In this document: positions 1 through 11,921 of the stretch, one piece after another
Position numbering within the stretch: the first letter of the stretch is position 1
Layout of the letters: each line of letters begins with the position of its first letter
Assembly: GCA_011317545.1 (NCBI GenBank)
Contig: WUJK01000003.1
Span: forward strand, 2,914,001-2,978,000
Direction of reading: 5' to 3'
DNA from: Coniella vitis
Lineage: Eukaryota > Ascomycota > Sordariomycetes > Diaporthales > Schizoparmaceae
DNA length: 64,000 nucleotides
Program-made: the position numbers and the translations under genes
The notes under the pieces: model-generated
What the model was told of the DNA's origin: nothing
Seen by the model: the letters and a program-made list of their open reading frames with translations, nothing else
Database searches by the model: none

Positions 1-411
1 ATGAACCCCTGTGTTATTGAGCTTACGTGATTAGATGTAAAGATCATCAGAGGTCCAGCTTGTGCAAAAAAGCCGTGTGTGTTGATGGAGTTACCAACAA
101 CAGCATCGACCTTGAGCTATGTCAGTAAATGCAATAGCGAGCGAGCCCTATAAACATCATACCGTCTCGCCCCTGAAGGGTCGCCACACCACTGCTCGGT
201 AGCCCACAGTGAACTCGGCCAAGCCACTGCCCGGAAGTATACGGCCTTCAGATATGTCGAACGTGTCCATGATGGTAATAATGAAGTAATTGCCTGCGCA
301 GGTGCCCTCAACATCCTTCAATAACTTTGTGGTAACCAGCTCGTGCATGTTGCGACCAAAGTAGGACGGGTGCAGCGTCACATGACGCGTTAAATTGTAG
401 AGGAAGAACAT
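1..411 (-). CDS. rpb7: RNA polymerase II subunit Rpb7 (5' part, runs off the left edge)
   Basis: Rpb7 pairs with Rpb4 to form the stalk of RNA polymerase II, which binds emerging RNA and helps initiation. Exon 1 (411 down to 163, 83 codons) begins MFFLYNLTRHVTLHPSYFG and contains the family blocks TKLLKDVEGTC, GRILPGSGLAEFTVGYRAV and WRPFRGE. Exon 2 (110 down to 27, 28 codons) continues VDAVVGNSINTHGFF and AQAGPLMIFTSNH, the start of the OB-fold domain. The intron between them has a GTATGA donor and ends CTCAAG; a GTAAGC donor follows exon 2, so the rest of the gene (about 60 codons) lies left of the window. The ATG at 411 gives the normal family N-terminus. Recognition rests on continuous family similarity across the splice junction; I am confident of the identity. 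Confidence 0.93.
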
Positions 412-2018
412 CTCGGTCGCAGTAAAGCTGCAGCTGGAAGCACAGCGGTCGTGGAAGGCTCGTGGCCGAGACTCGGGCAGACTCGAGGATTGTGGTGTTT
501 GCTGGACTCGCCTGTTGTTGCTGTTCAGACGTGCAATCGTCGGTTAGGGACGTGGAGGAGGGCCGTCGGTCTATGCTGAAGTAGTGCAAAGGATTGCAAG
601 AGACGAATTCGACAAAAGCGAAGCGCACACCGGCAGAAACGGCGAGGCGAGGGTCTGCGCGCCGGCTGGAGACGGACAGGAGGATGTTGTCTTGCTGCGC
701 GACCACCTTCGGAGTGGGGACGACCACCTTTGTGCAAGGAAGAGGGCCGCGGTCCGACGCTGCAGATGGTCCGACAGGGAGGGAGCTACAACATCAGACC
801 GTGCAGAGCGAGAGGGTTGTCCGTGTGGGCCGCAGGCGCAAGTCGTCGAGCTGGCTGGGTGAGAGTGAAGGTGAGGGTGAGGGCGAGTGCGAGGTTGACG
901 TTGGAGGTTGCAACAACAGAAATGCGACCAGGTCCAGGCCCTGGCTTTGGAGTGGACAGCCGACGGCAACCTTGCAAGCACAGCAAGGATCCATGATACA
1001 TGCGCTGTTCCTTTTTGGGACTAGGGCCAGCTTCAAGTACTCGGCGCGTTGTCGCGTTTTGGGTGTCCTGTCAATCTAACAGGACGCGTCAGGCTTCTAG
1101 GCAGATTTCGTTAACGCGTCTCAACACTTTAAGTACCTTATTTTCCTTGGTCCTTGCACCCCAGTGCTTGCTCCATCATTTACAATATGCTCCAGAACAG
1201 CATAACAGTCTCTATAGGCTTGAACAGCAGACATTTTTAAGTGTCTTGGTGCTAAAGGAAAGATTATATTTGCCAAATGTTATATAATTCACGGATCAGT
1301 GGTTTACTGGATATCTACTATGTGCCTAGGTGTTAATGCTCAAGGGTTTCCTAGAGATTAATTCAAGTACTGCATCTATAACAACCATAGGACTGGTAAG
1401 AAGGGGGTGGAATGATGGACGAACCGTTGTCATATGTATCGTATACATAGAGTACATCTCTGGGCAGTGATACCGGGGCCCTCTCTTCGAACATATCATG
1501 TACTGGGTACATAGTAGGGCTGCTGGACCCGCTTTCTCTCACTGCCAAACCCCTGCAACAAGAACTGCCAGGGTCTGTGGCACCTGCTGGCCCCGCTTCC
1601 CCTGCTGCCCCTAGCTAATGCAACTGTGAAGACACATTTATGGGGGGCTTGTCCGGCTCTGCATCCCGAGGCTCGCACACCTTACAAGTAGCAGCAGCCT
1701 CCTCCAGTAACCACCTTTCTTTAGCTGTACCAAGGTACAACTCGACCTCACAATCAATGGCAATGATGCACTGATCTTCAGCAGACCTTACCTGACAACC
1801 TGGTGCCCCCTTTTACATGCCTGATCACCGAGTCGAGAAGAAGGAAATCGACCCATCACCATCTCCGCAACCTCCCTCTGCGCAACACCTGCACCGCCAT
1901 TTCTCTGCCATCTCGACCTTGCCACAACGATCGTCCTGTCCGATGCACGCGAACTCGGGCGCAAGGACTTGAGAAGTGCCCAGGTTGATTGAGAAGCAAG
2001 CACCAGACGAGCACGACC
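412..2018. other. Intergenic region between rpb7 and the mpo1-like gene
   Basis: This holds the divergent promoters of rpb7 (minus) and the mpo1-like gene (plus). The first 600 bases are GC-rich and open in several frames on both strands, but none of the frames resembles a protein family or carries a consistent codon pattern. From about 1100 on it is AT-richer. I see no supported gene or RNA here. Confidence 0.5.
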
Positions 2019-2670
2019 ATGTCTCTCGATCTGGAAAAGCATCTTGTCTTCTATGGCTCCTACCACAGCAATGGCGTCAACATTGGCATACACATGGTCT
2101 GCGTGCCAATAATACTCATGACGAGCTTTATGCTGGTGCGTTTACTCCTCTGAAAGGCATATTGCACGATCCCGCAGCTTCCGGTTGACACGTATATCCG
2201 CCTCGAAGGCTGCAAACTCAGGTGTGCTATGCGACCTGCCCGACTGGCTCACGCCCAAGTATCTACCTCTCAATATGTGTACGATCGGTTCCATCGTCTG
2301 GGGCGGTTTCTACGTTTTGATGGAGCCTGTGGCCGGCGGCCTTTTGTGTGCCCTCTGCCTGGGCATGGCTGCTATCGACAACTACTTATACTCCGTGGAC
2401 CCCAAGACAGCAACGCTTGCTGCTGGAGCCGTATTTGCTGTGGCCTGGATCCTGCAATTCGTCGGGCATGGAAAATTTGAGGGACGAGCTCCGGCTTTAC
2501 TCGATAACCTGACGCAAGCCCTGCTTCTAGCTCCGCTTTTTGTTTGGCTTGAGTTCTTGTTCGCCTTGGGTTACCGGAAGGAGCTCCAGCAGCGCGTGGG
2601 TGAGCAGGTTGCGAAGAATATTGCGCAATACAGGGAAGAGAAGGCACAGAAAACGACCAAGGCGCAATGA
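2019..2670 (+). CDS. Mpo1-like (YGL010w/DUF962) 2-hydroxy fatty acid dioxygenase
   Basis: Two exons, 2019-2135 and 2209-2670, give 192 residues, the usual size of the family. The intron starts GTGCGT, has a TTGAC-type branch site near 2185 and ends AAG at 2208; phase is 0 and the family sequence continues across it. Budding-yeast Mpo1 is an ER membrane Fe(II) dioxygenase that shortens 2-hydroxy fatty acids by one carbon in phytosphingosine breakdown. Visible family features are the N-terminal block YGSYHSNGVNIGIH with His16 and His25, the PDWLTPKYLPLN segment, several hydrophobic helices, and FVGHGKFEGRAPALLDN with His126; the conserved histidines are candidate iron ligands. The tail is charged (Glu/Lys/Gln rich). 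Family assignment is firm; the reaction is inferred from yeast. Confidence 0.88.
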
Positions 2671-4851
2671 AGCCATCCGTATCCTCATTGCATACACATT
2701 CGAGCGCCTGCGAGCCGGCAGGTCTAGAGCCTCGTTATAGTCCGGGTCCTGGCCCACGATTATGCTCAACCATTAGTCGACGTGTTGCTGTCCGGAAGTT
2801 TTCTCCTTTTCAAATCCCCTTGATGTTTACGGCAAGAATGCACCCATTCTGGATGAAGAATCAGACGAATAACACCTGTTCAGCGTATGATATCGCAGGT
2901 GGTGGATGGATACGTTAAGCAATCAAAGGTGATGAATCTTTCCAAGGAGGCGACTTTCGCAAGCACTCAGAAGGAATGTCCTTTGACTCGAAAGCACAAA
3001 CACCAAAGTCCAATGTGAGACCACTACGAAAGCAACATCGATTTCACTTTGAGCAGTCAATTACCAGTCTCTTTCTCCAGCTAGTCTTCGCGATCATTAC
3101 TAGTCTGCTGTCCGGAAAAGGCAAGGTGGTGACGTGAGTATTCTCATCACTATTGCCCCTCATCTGGACTTCGAGATGCTGCTTTTTTCAGACCGCTTTC
3201 GGCTAGGAATTCGTCTCCACGTGGCCCTGTGGCCTAATGTCAATTTATCGATCCATTTCTCAAGTATCACCGCTCAGGAGACCCCCTTGCCCCCCCTGTT
3301 CGTCGCAGAGGCGAACAGTCATGTGAAAATGAAGGGATCGATCGTAGATGTATAGTATTACTGGACTACTGACAATTCCGGAACGGCCACGGGAGCTAGG
3401 CGATGAAAAATGGCGCCTTCTGTTACTTTGAAGCTCGCTAGGCGCCTTTCAAGATTGCTATCCACGGCATGGTCACAGGGACTCGATATTTATGCTAGAT
3501 CCGGCCGCTCGAATCAAACCATTCGATGATGTGAGGGATTGTCCTGCTAACTTAATATCGACGTAGCTACGTACGCAGCGATTCATCGGCATATGGAAAC
3601 TAAATGTGATTGTCTGAATGGTACTAGGCTTACTTCCATTTCTGCAGATCATCTCTGCTGAATGGAAATGGAAATTCATAGGACGAAATGGTGCCTTGCT
3701 TTCTTTGACCGCCAACGGCATTCGTTTGATTCCACCTACTGAACTTAAGCTCTTACATCCACTCCTTTGCTCTGATTCTGGCACCTTCAAGCCACTCCTC
3801 AGCACATAGTCCTGGCACCATGACTGTGCCTTCACACAGCGACGAAGGCAGACCGATATCTGCAGTCGAAAGCGCTCGCAACGGAGATTTCTGGTAAGAG
3901 CTAGCTACTACGGGGGAGAGTAGCACAAACAACAAAAAAGGGCCCATATCATTCTCGCACAAGGGCGGCCCCAGCGGTAGGGAATCTCATCAAAACCAAA
4001 CCTGGCTAGCAAATGACATGAACAAACGATTTTCAGAGTGCTTGAAACGCAAGTGCTCGTCCCATCAAGGCCAAATTGGTTGCCATGCTGCTCCCGGAAC
4101 GCCAAATAGTTCCTCGTCCATTCTTCAGCTACAAGGCAATGGCGTACAGTGCATATGTTCTCCTGGAACTTGCGGAGGAGATGCAGGCTACTTTGCTATG
4201 CAGCCTCTTAGTCACGCTCATATTCCAGGGCCCAATATGGGCTGCGTGTTTAGAATCTCAGATGACGCGTACATGCCTCCACGAGGTCGAATGGCGCCTG
4301 TTGTTATAGCGACAGGCACATCCAGTGAGTTCAAGACAGCTCCTGCAACGGCTGTTGCCGTTTTCCATTCCATCACTACATTCTGATGACTCGATTAGTG
4401 GCAAGCCATGAAGCCGAACTTCCTGGAGTGGTTACCGCCAACTCAAGGTTTAGGAGACAAACACTTTGTATTGCCAAGGAACCTGTGGAGGTTCACACTG
4501 GACGATGTCGAAATCTAACGACTGCCTCACCGGGAGCGAGCAGCGGAAATAATGGAGTCAGCCAGGTTCAGAAAGATGGATGCATGCCGTCCAATCCAGT
4601 AGCAGATGGATTTGGCGAGGCTGAGCTGCTCGTATCCTTACCGCAGGAAGATGGCCTTGGACCCATACTCGACTGTCACACAGCTCGAGAAAACATCCTG
4701 TTAGAGCCCAGACCATCTCATGATGGGAGCGGAGAAGCATTTTGTTCCCAGACATGCCCTCATCCCGATAGATTGGGTTCTACAGATCAGAGCTGCCGCT
4801 TCGAACGACAATCCATACCGCGACCAGCTGTAAGCACCTGTTTCGACATTT
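2671..4851. other. Spacer upstream of the Prm10-like gene, with possible decayed coding sequence
   Basis: Nothing recognisable lies between 2671 and about 3820. A short frame with a donor-like GTAAGA occurs at 3821-3895, but I could not connect it to a downstream exon. Several overlapping open frames occupy 4018-4925; none matches a family I know. The part 4408-4830 is described separately because one frame reads like a protein although it holds four stops. Confidence 0.4.
4408..4830 (+). pseudogene. Protein-like frame with four stops (possible decayed gene, family unknown)
   Basis: Reading from the ATG at 4408 the frame has globular-looking composition, with blocks such as HFVLPRNLWRFTLDDVEI, MESARFRKMDACRPIQ, QMDLARLSCSYPY and HFVPRHALIPIDWVLQIRAA. 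It is interrupted by TAA at 4516, TAG at 4600, TAG at 4702 and TAA at 4831. No intron signals bracket these stops. Each stop could come from a Gln codon by one C-to-T change. Against this, four stops in 141 codons is no fewer than chance would give, and another frame (4386-4925) stays open through the same stretch. I do not recognise the family, so this is a weak call. Confidence 0.22.
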
Positions 4852-7605
4852 GTGGGACAGCCCCTCGGCAACGGCCTGTCGCCCATGACAAGTACTGCCA
4901 CTGCCACCGCAACTCCGCTTATTGAGAAAACATTGAGCCATGACTTGGAAGCTGAATGGTGCGCTCATGGTACTTGCCAGCATCCACGGCGGCTACCGTG
5001 GCATGAACGAACGGCTGGAGACATCGCTCAAAGCATCAGATCACATCAAGGCCGGCATTTGTACCTTTTGAAGCTGTGTCGTGCTTTGATGATTTACGGC
5101 GCGCCGACACACCGTCTTGGAGCGTAAGTGTATTCAGTGTGCAAAAATATTGTTCTGGCTACCGCTGGAATTTGGGCTTCAACAAGAGTTGCACACATCG
5201 ATCACAATGAGCTATCGTGGCTATAGCAAGTGAGACTTGGTTCATCCAGAACGCAGCCATTGCTCGAGACTCGATATGTAAAGCTCATCGAAAAAAAGAA
5301 GAGATAGAAAGAAATCAACCACTGATTGATACCAGATACTTGTCGACATCTGCTTGTGCTTTGGGAATCAACGCTCAATTCTTGTACATGCCCAACTGCA
5401 TGATTATTTCCTTTACAGTGAGTATACCGTACCATTGCGATAGCTCATCACTATATCGTCAACCCTGTGATCGTTCATGATGACAATAGCAGTAGATGAT
5501 AACAGCGTTCTCTCAGGACAACATAACGCAGACGACCAAAGTCTCGATGGTGGCGGCCCCCTCAAGTATTGATTTAGGTCGCATGCGTGATGTCCACGAG
5601 CTATATCTACATGTGGTACACAAGCACTTGACCGTCGACGAAGCCATGGCCCAGTTGGAACAAATTATGAGTCAGCCACCCAAGTTCAAGCCTTGGTTGC
5701 GAGTCTTGATGTGTACGTTTCTGTCCCTCGCCTCTTGACTCCTTTTCTCTTGATTCTGCTTGCAACTCATAAAGTACCATAGATGGCTTTTGCTGCGCCT
5801 CGGTGGCTCTGTTTGGTTTTCAAGGACGCTTGATGGATGTACCCATCGCCTATGTCCTCGGGTGCGTGCTTGGGATACTGCATCTGATTCTGGTGCCGTC
5901 CAATCCACTCTTCTTGGCCATCTTTGAAGTGGTTGCCTCTATTGTCATGTCCTTCCTGGCGCGATTGTTTGGATCTCTCAACCAAGGAACGCTGTTTTGC
6001 TTTTCGTCCTTGGCACAATCCGGAACCGCACTTATTCTGCCCGGTTGTAAGTGATACCCAACTCAGCCCCAGTCGTTCTAAAGGCAAGCATTGGGGGACA
6101 CATTCGATATAAGACAGCAATACTGCAGATATCATGTTCCTGGTACTAAGTCAAAGTCAACAGATGTGGTACTTTGCGCCAGTCTCGAGCTTCAGACACG
6201 GCACATGATAGCTGGGGCAGCAAGGCTGCTCTTTGCAATCTTTTATACTCTGCTGCTAGGTTATGGAATCACGATAGGATCCGTGCTGTAAGTACATTGC
6301 TATTTCGTCACCACTCCATTTCTCCACCGCTTCTGAGCAAGGTGCCGTTGGCACGTTCGTGGCTCGCCATGCACATCAGAAGCTCTGTACTACAATTCAA
6401 ATAGCGTTGATGACTTGGCCCTTTGGACAATATCAGCCAAGAACCAACCAAAAGTGTGAGACTCCTTATTGACTGACAATCTGCATCCGCCCTAACTCAG
6501 GTATGGTTACATGAACAGGCAAGCTACGAGCGAGATGAAGTGTGCCGACCCGCTCATCAAGGAGTGGACCACCGTCAGCGTCACGGTCTTCACTCTGTGC
6601 ATCTGCATTATCAACCAGGCCAAGTGGAAACAGATGCCGCTCATGCTGTTCATTTCACTGGCGGGTTACGTTGTCAATATGCGCGCCGCTGCGCATTTCA
6701 AGGGCGCGTCAACCCTTTCCAACACTATCGGTGCTCTATCAGTTGGTATGTGAACCATCGTGTACCAAATGCGAGCTGATGAGATGTTTTCCCTACATAC
6801 ACCCTCACACACCTTTTTCTCCCTCTCACTCACAAGGCAGTATTTACCGCCCATAGCCCCTATCATACTATTTTGCTGAAAAGAAAACAACGTCCTTTAC
6901 TTCAGGAATCATGGGCAACCTGTACGCCCGTCTAGGCCAATATCCATCCATCACAGAACGCCACATCCTTCCTCTTATCGAGCGCATGCGCAGAAGGCAT
7001 AAACCTCGAGCCAAAGACCTCGAAAGCGGGAGATGCAATGCCAGGCCGCCGTCGATATCATCACACCGGGCAAGCCCACCAGCGGGGCAATCAGCTCGTG
7101 GTAGCTGTCAGGGCATGGCGGGGAAGATTGTCAAGGTACAGCTCGGCTATGGTCTTGCGGCTGCGGCTATGCTGCCAGCTGTTCTGTGAGTTATTGGTTG
7201 TTCATCTTGCCCCCGTTATCCTTGCTACTTGTGTCGTCAAAACTCCTGGGGTCATGGTCTTTTCCATTTCCTTTTCTCCCCCCACCGCCTTTCCGCTTTT
7301 TAACATCTCGAGTACTTACAAAATGCTCCTCGTCTCCTCTCAACAACAGCGTACAGGTCCCCAGTGGCATTGCCGTCGGCGGCTCGCTCATTTCAGGCGT
7401 CACAAGCGCGGACTGGATCATATCAGACAACATTGGCGAGACGGACATCGACGACCTGAATGCGGCCTCGGGTATTGCACTCAATGTTACGATTGCGGTT
7501 ATTCAGGTCGCTATTAGCATCTCCATGGGCTTGTCGCTGGGTGCCTTCTTAGTCTATCCCATGGAGTGGACGAGAAAGCGCAAGACGGGGTTGTCTGCAC
7601 TGTGA
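4852..7605 (+). CDS. Prm10-like membrane protein (ThrE/DUF1212 plus DUF3815)
   Basis: Eight exons keep phase throughout: 4852-5123, 5336-5417, 5517-5712, 5783-6046, 6164-6287, 6501-6745, 6906-7185 and 7350-7605, giving 572 residues. The family includes yeast pheromone-regulated Prm10 and bacterial ThrE threonine exporters; the fungal substrate is not established. The ThrE block starts at about residue 75 with LLKLCRALMIYGAPTHRL and runs on with LSTSACALGINAQFLYMPNC and a HLTVDEAMAQLEQI helix, followed by about ten hydrophobic segments. The C-terminal DUF3815 half has VQVPSGIAVGGSLISGVTSA and ends in a membrane helix before WTRKRKTGLSAL. The start is uncertain: 4852 is the first ATG after the in-frame TAA at 4831, and many relatives have a longer disordered N-terminus. 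Introns include GTAAGT, GTACGT and GTATGT donors. Identity is firm, N-terminus not. Confidence 0.85.
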
Positions 7606-8164
7606 GAGCATTTGTCATGGGGAAAAAGAAGAGAGAAAAACAGGAGGAGAAAGGGGGGGGGTCGTTTTATAGATGCGACTGGGCTGGGAAAAGGAAAAAA
7701 TAATAAGACTGAACCTGTAGTGATTACATTTATTGTGCGGCGTTTAACAATTAGTATTCATTTGAAGCACAATCGTCAATGTCTATTTCCTACTTGGACA
7801 GATATCGAGTAATCAATCATGCAGCTTTCAATGTCACTTGCACACGCAATGGTAAAGGGACAACAATTAAAATGAGATATATGTGGACTGACATATTATT
7901 TTTATGGATTTGATAAGTTACACACCCAGGTATAATGTTGTCAATCCCACAAACCGTTATATCTTGAACAAAGGAACCAATATCAATGAATGACTGCCTG
8001 CACACGGAAACCTAACCACTTTTAAGATTTCCGCCGCGGCCATGTTGGAAACTATAACGTTTCCCATGTTTCTTTTTTTCCCCTTCTTTCTGTCGCAACA
8101 ATTCGCAGCAAACGGGTAAAGTAATACTCAGAGAACATCACCCACCGCGCACATACACGAAACC
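7606..8164. other. 3' spacer between convergent genes
   Basis: AT-rich sequence between the ends of the Prm10-like gene and the minus-strand gene at 8165. It contains a G run at about 7654 and no frame that resembles a gene; it probably holds both 3' UTRs. Confidence 0.5.
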
Positions 8165-9211
8165 TCAAATCCACTCTGGGTATTTTCTAGCTTGGCCCCG
8201 CTGTTTGTTGATGTTCAGCGGAGCAGGGACAAGTTCTGGGTGGAACGTACGAGTGTCGCCCGCAGTCTGCAAATGCTTCAAGGCGCGCAGCTCAGAATCC
8301 GGGATGAGATGGCGGTAAGGCGCAACAGGAGGAGTAGGAGGAGGAGAAGAAGAAGAAGAAGGAGGAGGAGGAGAAGGGAGTCTTACCTTCTGGGAAGAAG
8401 AAGAAGAAGAAGACGGTTTTTGCAATGGTGCAGGGGCAACTGGGATAGGAGCAAGAGGAGCGTGGCGGCTACTACTACCCGCATGAGGCAAGCGGTGCTG
8501 AGAAGACGATGGGTGAGCAGGATGAGGAGGAGCAGGAGCCGACGTTACCTGTGGTGGTGGCGGCGGTGTTGGTAGTGCTGATGGCAGCACCGGGCCCGGG
8601 TCAGCGCGACGACTTGTCTTGCTCGTGGCAGTAATGGCTGCAGATCCGTGGTGGGAGCGCTGCTTCCTGGCGTCTTCCAGAGCCCACGCGCGAATGGCTT
8701 CATTGTGTTTCGACTGGACCATCCTGTCGCGCTCGTCTCGCTTGCGTTCGCGCTCGAGCTTCGCTGCTGCGTAGAGAGCTTGTTGCGCGCGCTGATGGGA
8801 GGCCCAGTCCGCGTCTTCGCGAGCCGATGTTGGGCCGGGGACGATTCTTTGGTTTGGAGGCATTGGTGCTGTTCGCTGCTGCTGGGCGGCACCAGCGGGG
8901 TGCTTGACATTTTTTCCGCTGCCGTTATCGTTGCCATTGCGCCGGCGCGTGGTGGCTTTGGTGTAGCCTGCCTCGTATTCTTCCCGGCTGCTAGCATGGT
9001 GCTGCCAAAGGGTCCTAAAAGCCTCTTGTTGGGAAGCATCAAGTGAGGAGGAGGAGGAAGACGAGAGGCGTTCATCCCGCCTATGCTGCTGCTGCTGCTG
9101 CTGCTGACGACGACGATGCCCTTCCTTGGCCTCATGCTGCCGCCGCTGGTCACGGTGATGTTTCTCCATCTCGCGGATTTGCAGGGAAGTTGGCCTCCAC
9201 GATAAACACAT
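8165..9211 (-). CDS. Low-complexity Gln/Ser/Pro-rich protein, family unknown
   Basis: The frame is open for 348 codons from 9211. The first half is charged and helical (IREMEKHHRDQRRQHEAKE, then poly-Q, then LYAAAKLERERKRDERDR). The middle is Pro/Ser/His-rich with poly-S and poly-P, written in the DNA as GGA/GAA-type purine runs on the plus strand. The last 50 residues (YRHLIPDSELRALKHLQTAG to ARKYPEWI) look globular and are the most likely conserved part. The start is unsure: ATG 9211, ATG 9169 (MEKHHRD), or an upstream exon ending with a GTAAGA donor near 9268; I could not join the last in phase. No function can be read from it. Confidence 0.5.
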   Translation of the reverse strand: MCLSWRPTSLQIREMEKHHRDQRRQHEAKEGHRRRQQQQQQQHRRDERLSSSSSSSLDASQQEAFRTLWQHHASSREEYEAGYTKATTRRRNGNDNGSGKNVKHPAGAAQQQRTAPMPPNQRIVPGPTSAREDADWASHQRAQQALYAAAKLERERKRDERDRMVQSKHNEAIRAWALEDARKQRSHHGSAAITATSKTSRRADPGPVLPSALPTPPPPPQVTSAPAPPHPAHPSSSQHRLPHAGSSSRHAPLAPIPVAPAPLQKPSSSSSSSQKVRLPSPPPPSSSSSPPPTPPVAPYRHLIPDSELRALKHLQTAGDTRTFHPELVPAPLNINKQRGQARKYPEWI

Positions 9212-10608
9212 CGATGCGATGTTGCTACTGAGTTACCTGTAGTAGCGGTGGATGTTGTTGTTCTTACTTTTGTCGAGGTCACGGATGTCTTTGTGTTGAC
9301 TGATCCTGAATCTTCTCGAGAGGGAGAATCGTGAGTGAGCATGCGGAAAGACTGAGGACGTTAAAAAAAAAAAAAAGAATACTTGGGACGCATCGACGGT
9401 ATTAAATATTCTGCAAGCACTTCCAAGATCAGTTGGGCACTTGGGCATGTTTTACGTTCTTGGGCCTGTCGCCACCCAAGGCCTTTGAAATCCATCGTTG
9501 CTAGACCATTTGTAGATGTGGACAAAGTCTTTGTCGAGGTTCCTTGTTTTCTGCGACTTGGCCATCTGCGAACAATCGTCCTTTGTTGCTTATGGGAATG
9601 ACTTTGTGCTTTCTTCCTAAGCCGACTCGCGGGCTGTCAATTTCATCTCACAATGGACCTTGAAGGCAGCCAGCCATACATGCCTGGATAAGTGCTGACC
9701 TACCTATGTAGGTAGCTAGTATCAACTCACAGGCACCCGGAACTTCCCCTTGTCCATCATGAACAAGCAGGCATATGAATTTGACAACACGAAGTTGGCC
9801 ATCATTGCCTTACTCAACTTCTATGTCCGCGGGGTGAGGACCTGTTGGGGGCAAGAATCATGTACCTGGTGAAGATGAGGCTCTCTGAACCGGTCCTCCG
9901 CGCCAGCTTGATGGCTCTGTTGCAGCTCAGTCCTAGGACTCTGTATTCTTGCGGCAATTCCCTCCTCCCCTTCTCCCGATCACTGAAGCGATTTCTGAGG
10001 CCGTTTGAGCTCTCCAAGTTTGCAGTTTTGCGCTTTGAGGAAGACAACAAAGTGATGTTCAATATGCTCAATTAAATCCAAAGGCGCAAAACAGTGGGCT
10101 ACACCTGCTAAAGTACAAACTAGTCAAGTCAGAAGTCAAAAGAATGAATGTCTTTGCATTGGAGTCAGTGAAGTGGTGATTATGATTGAAGAAAGGGCAG
10201 GTGATCTTGTACATGCATAGCCATCGTAGCTGTTATTTGAGCTTGCCCGTATAGACACGATAGATGATGAGAAATGGAAAGAGAAAGAAAAGAAGAGAGT
10301 GATACTCACCAAGCTCATCGCCATGGAGTACCCAGAAACTAGATTTTCCTTGTAATAGACTATGAATAACATCCATCACAGCCGGCTGTACCCGTTATCT
10401 CTCATTTCGTTCCCATTCCGTGACACAGCACAAGCATCAACGAGACCTTTCTCTAGGTCCCATTAACAAATATAATTGACTTAGGTTTCCTGGCGTGACG
10501 CCCTGTCTCGTTACGCATCAGACATACAGAGGCATAGAATACACACAATAGCCCGTAGAATGCTTCATAAACCACAGAGTCTGTAGTCTATGGAGAGTAG
10601 GGGGGCAC
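9212..10608. other. Intergenic region, no supported gene
   Basis: It holds the promoter of the gene at 8165-9211, including an A run (T run on the coding strand) at about 9362-9375, and the 3' side of the small gene at 10609. Short open frames between 9760 and 10075 resemble no family and lack convincing splice partners. Confidence 0.45.
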
Positions 10609-11147
10609 CTATCGGGTTGGTGATGGCTGCGGCTGGAACGGGACGTAGAGGCCGCGGGCGTACATCGTGCCGAGGAGGCCCAGGACGATGCTTAAGAGGC
10701 AGGTCTGAAAGTGTTACACATGATACTGTCAGCGATATGATATACAGACCATCAAGGTGCTTGATTATGCAACACTCGAACACTTCAAGTAGACATGGAT
10801 ATAGCACATATAGTTGCAGAGAACGGCGCCAAAGAAAACACTTAAAAGAAGCAACTCACCTGTATCACCCACAAGATAACAAGAATCCTCACCTGCTTCA
10901 TCGCCCTTCTCGTTCCAGGCTCTTCATACTCGAACGACACTATACCAGAGTTCCCCAAAGGCTGTTTCTGCTGTTCGTATAATGATGGTGGTGGAGGTAG
11001 CGGTGGTTCTGGGCGCTCAGATGGTAATGGTGGGAGTGGTCTATTTGGTGGTGTCCTTAGGTCTGGTCGTCGTTGTAGGCGCTTGCCATCGACCGCGATC
11101 ACTTCCAGTCTGTCGAATCTGTCACTCCTAGGCGTTTTTGAGATCAT
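10609..11147 (-). CDS. Small proline-rich protein with a C-terminal membrane helix
   Basis: Two exons, 11147 down to 10860 and 10704 down to 10609, join in phase 0 (donor CAG/GTGAGT, acceptor TTTCAG) to give 127 residues. The N-terminal half is basic (KTPRSDRFDRLEVIAVDGKR). A Pro-rich segment follows, with PPNRPLPPLPSERPEPPLPP, the kind bound by SH3 or WW domains. Then comes MKQVRILVILWVIQ joined to TCLLSIVLGLLGTMYARGL, together one membrane helix, and a short tail VPFQPQPSPTR. This is a tail-anchored-like topology. The splice is well supported because it completes the hydrophobic helix. The start is uncertain: the frame stays open upstream of 11147 to about 11240 without another ATG, so a further 5' exon is possible. 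I know no named family for it. Confidence 0.6.
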
Positions 11148-11921
11148 CTTCTGCCGAGATCCCGACGTTTGCTGGGCCCTAACGGAAGACGACGAGGAGA
11201 TATTGCTGCGTAGTAGTGTGTGAAGTACTGCCTGGATCAAATGCTATGGGCGCTGATGATGAGGAAATGGGCTCACACAGCCACCCGGATACCAAAGGTC
11301 GTGAATGCTTGAAGGTTAAAGTAAGTGATTGCGGTCCAGGCTCAAGATCTGTTAGTGTAGTCGCGCAAAACATGCACCAGGTCGCACACTGTCCGCGTCT
11401 GGTTTCTTCAGTGCCAATGAAATCCGCAAAAGGAGAAGCCTTCGTGGTGTATTAAGGTTGAGTATCTTGGGGCCGCTGTTATAAGCGTGTATAGCTGTGA
11501 TTCATGGGCTTTATCCAATTTGCCTTAGGCTCCAAGGCTTCTGCAATTTAGGAATGAGCCTATGGTCACCTAGTTAATCTCTTCATACCTTTCTTTGAAT
11601 TGTCTCCAGCGGCTTGTAACGCCCCTTTTCCTGGTCACACAGGCTGGCCACCATTATACATGCTCGACTCGAAAAGGGCGGTGTATAGTTTGGAGACGTC
11701 GAAGATGACAGTAAGAGTTCCGTGATTACAAAAAACATCCCGTCTGTCAGGTGGGAATCATGAAGAGGCGGAGACCAAGCACGAAAGCCACATCATGCGG
11801 ACCCGGCATGGCTGGATGTTGTAGTCAGCAAAGCCTGTGATCGGCAGCCACTCCATAACAACGAACCATGACCATACGTCCAAAACAGATACCACAAGGC
11901 ATGTCACGGTCAATGCCGGTT
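11148..11921. other. Intergenic region
   Basis: Upstream region of the small membrane protein gene and downstream region of the minus-strand regulator. A minus-strand frame at 11179-11373 could be a 5' exon of the former, but I found no in-phase junction. Nothing else is recognisable. Confidence 0.4.

Noticed and set aside
4386..4925. 179-codon open frame upstream of the Prm10-like gene
   Set aside because: Cys/His/Pro-rich composition looks like a shadow and it does not lead into the ThrE domain in phase; I could not rule it out as a 5' exon.
9764..10075. Short frame MNKQAYEFDNTK and the following open frame
   Set aside because: No in-phase splice joins them and neither resembles a family.
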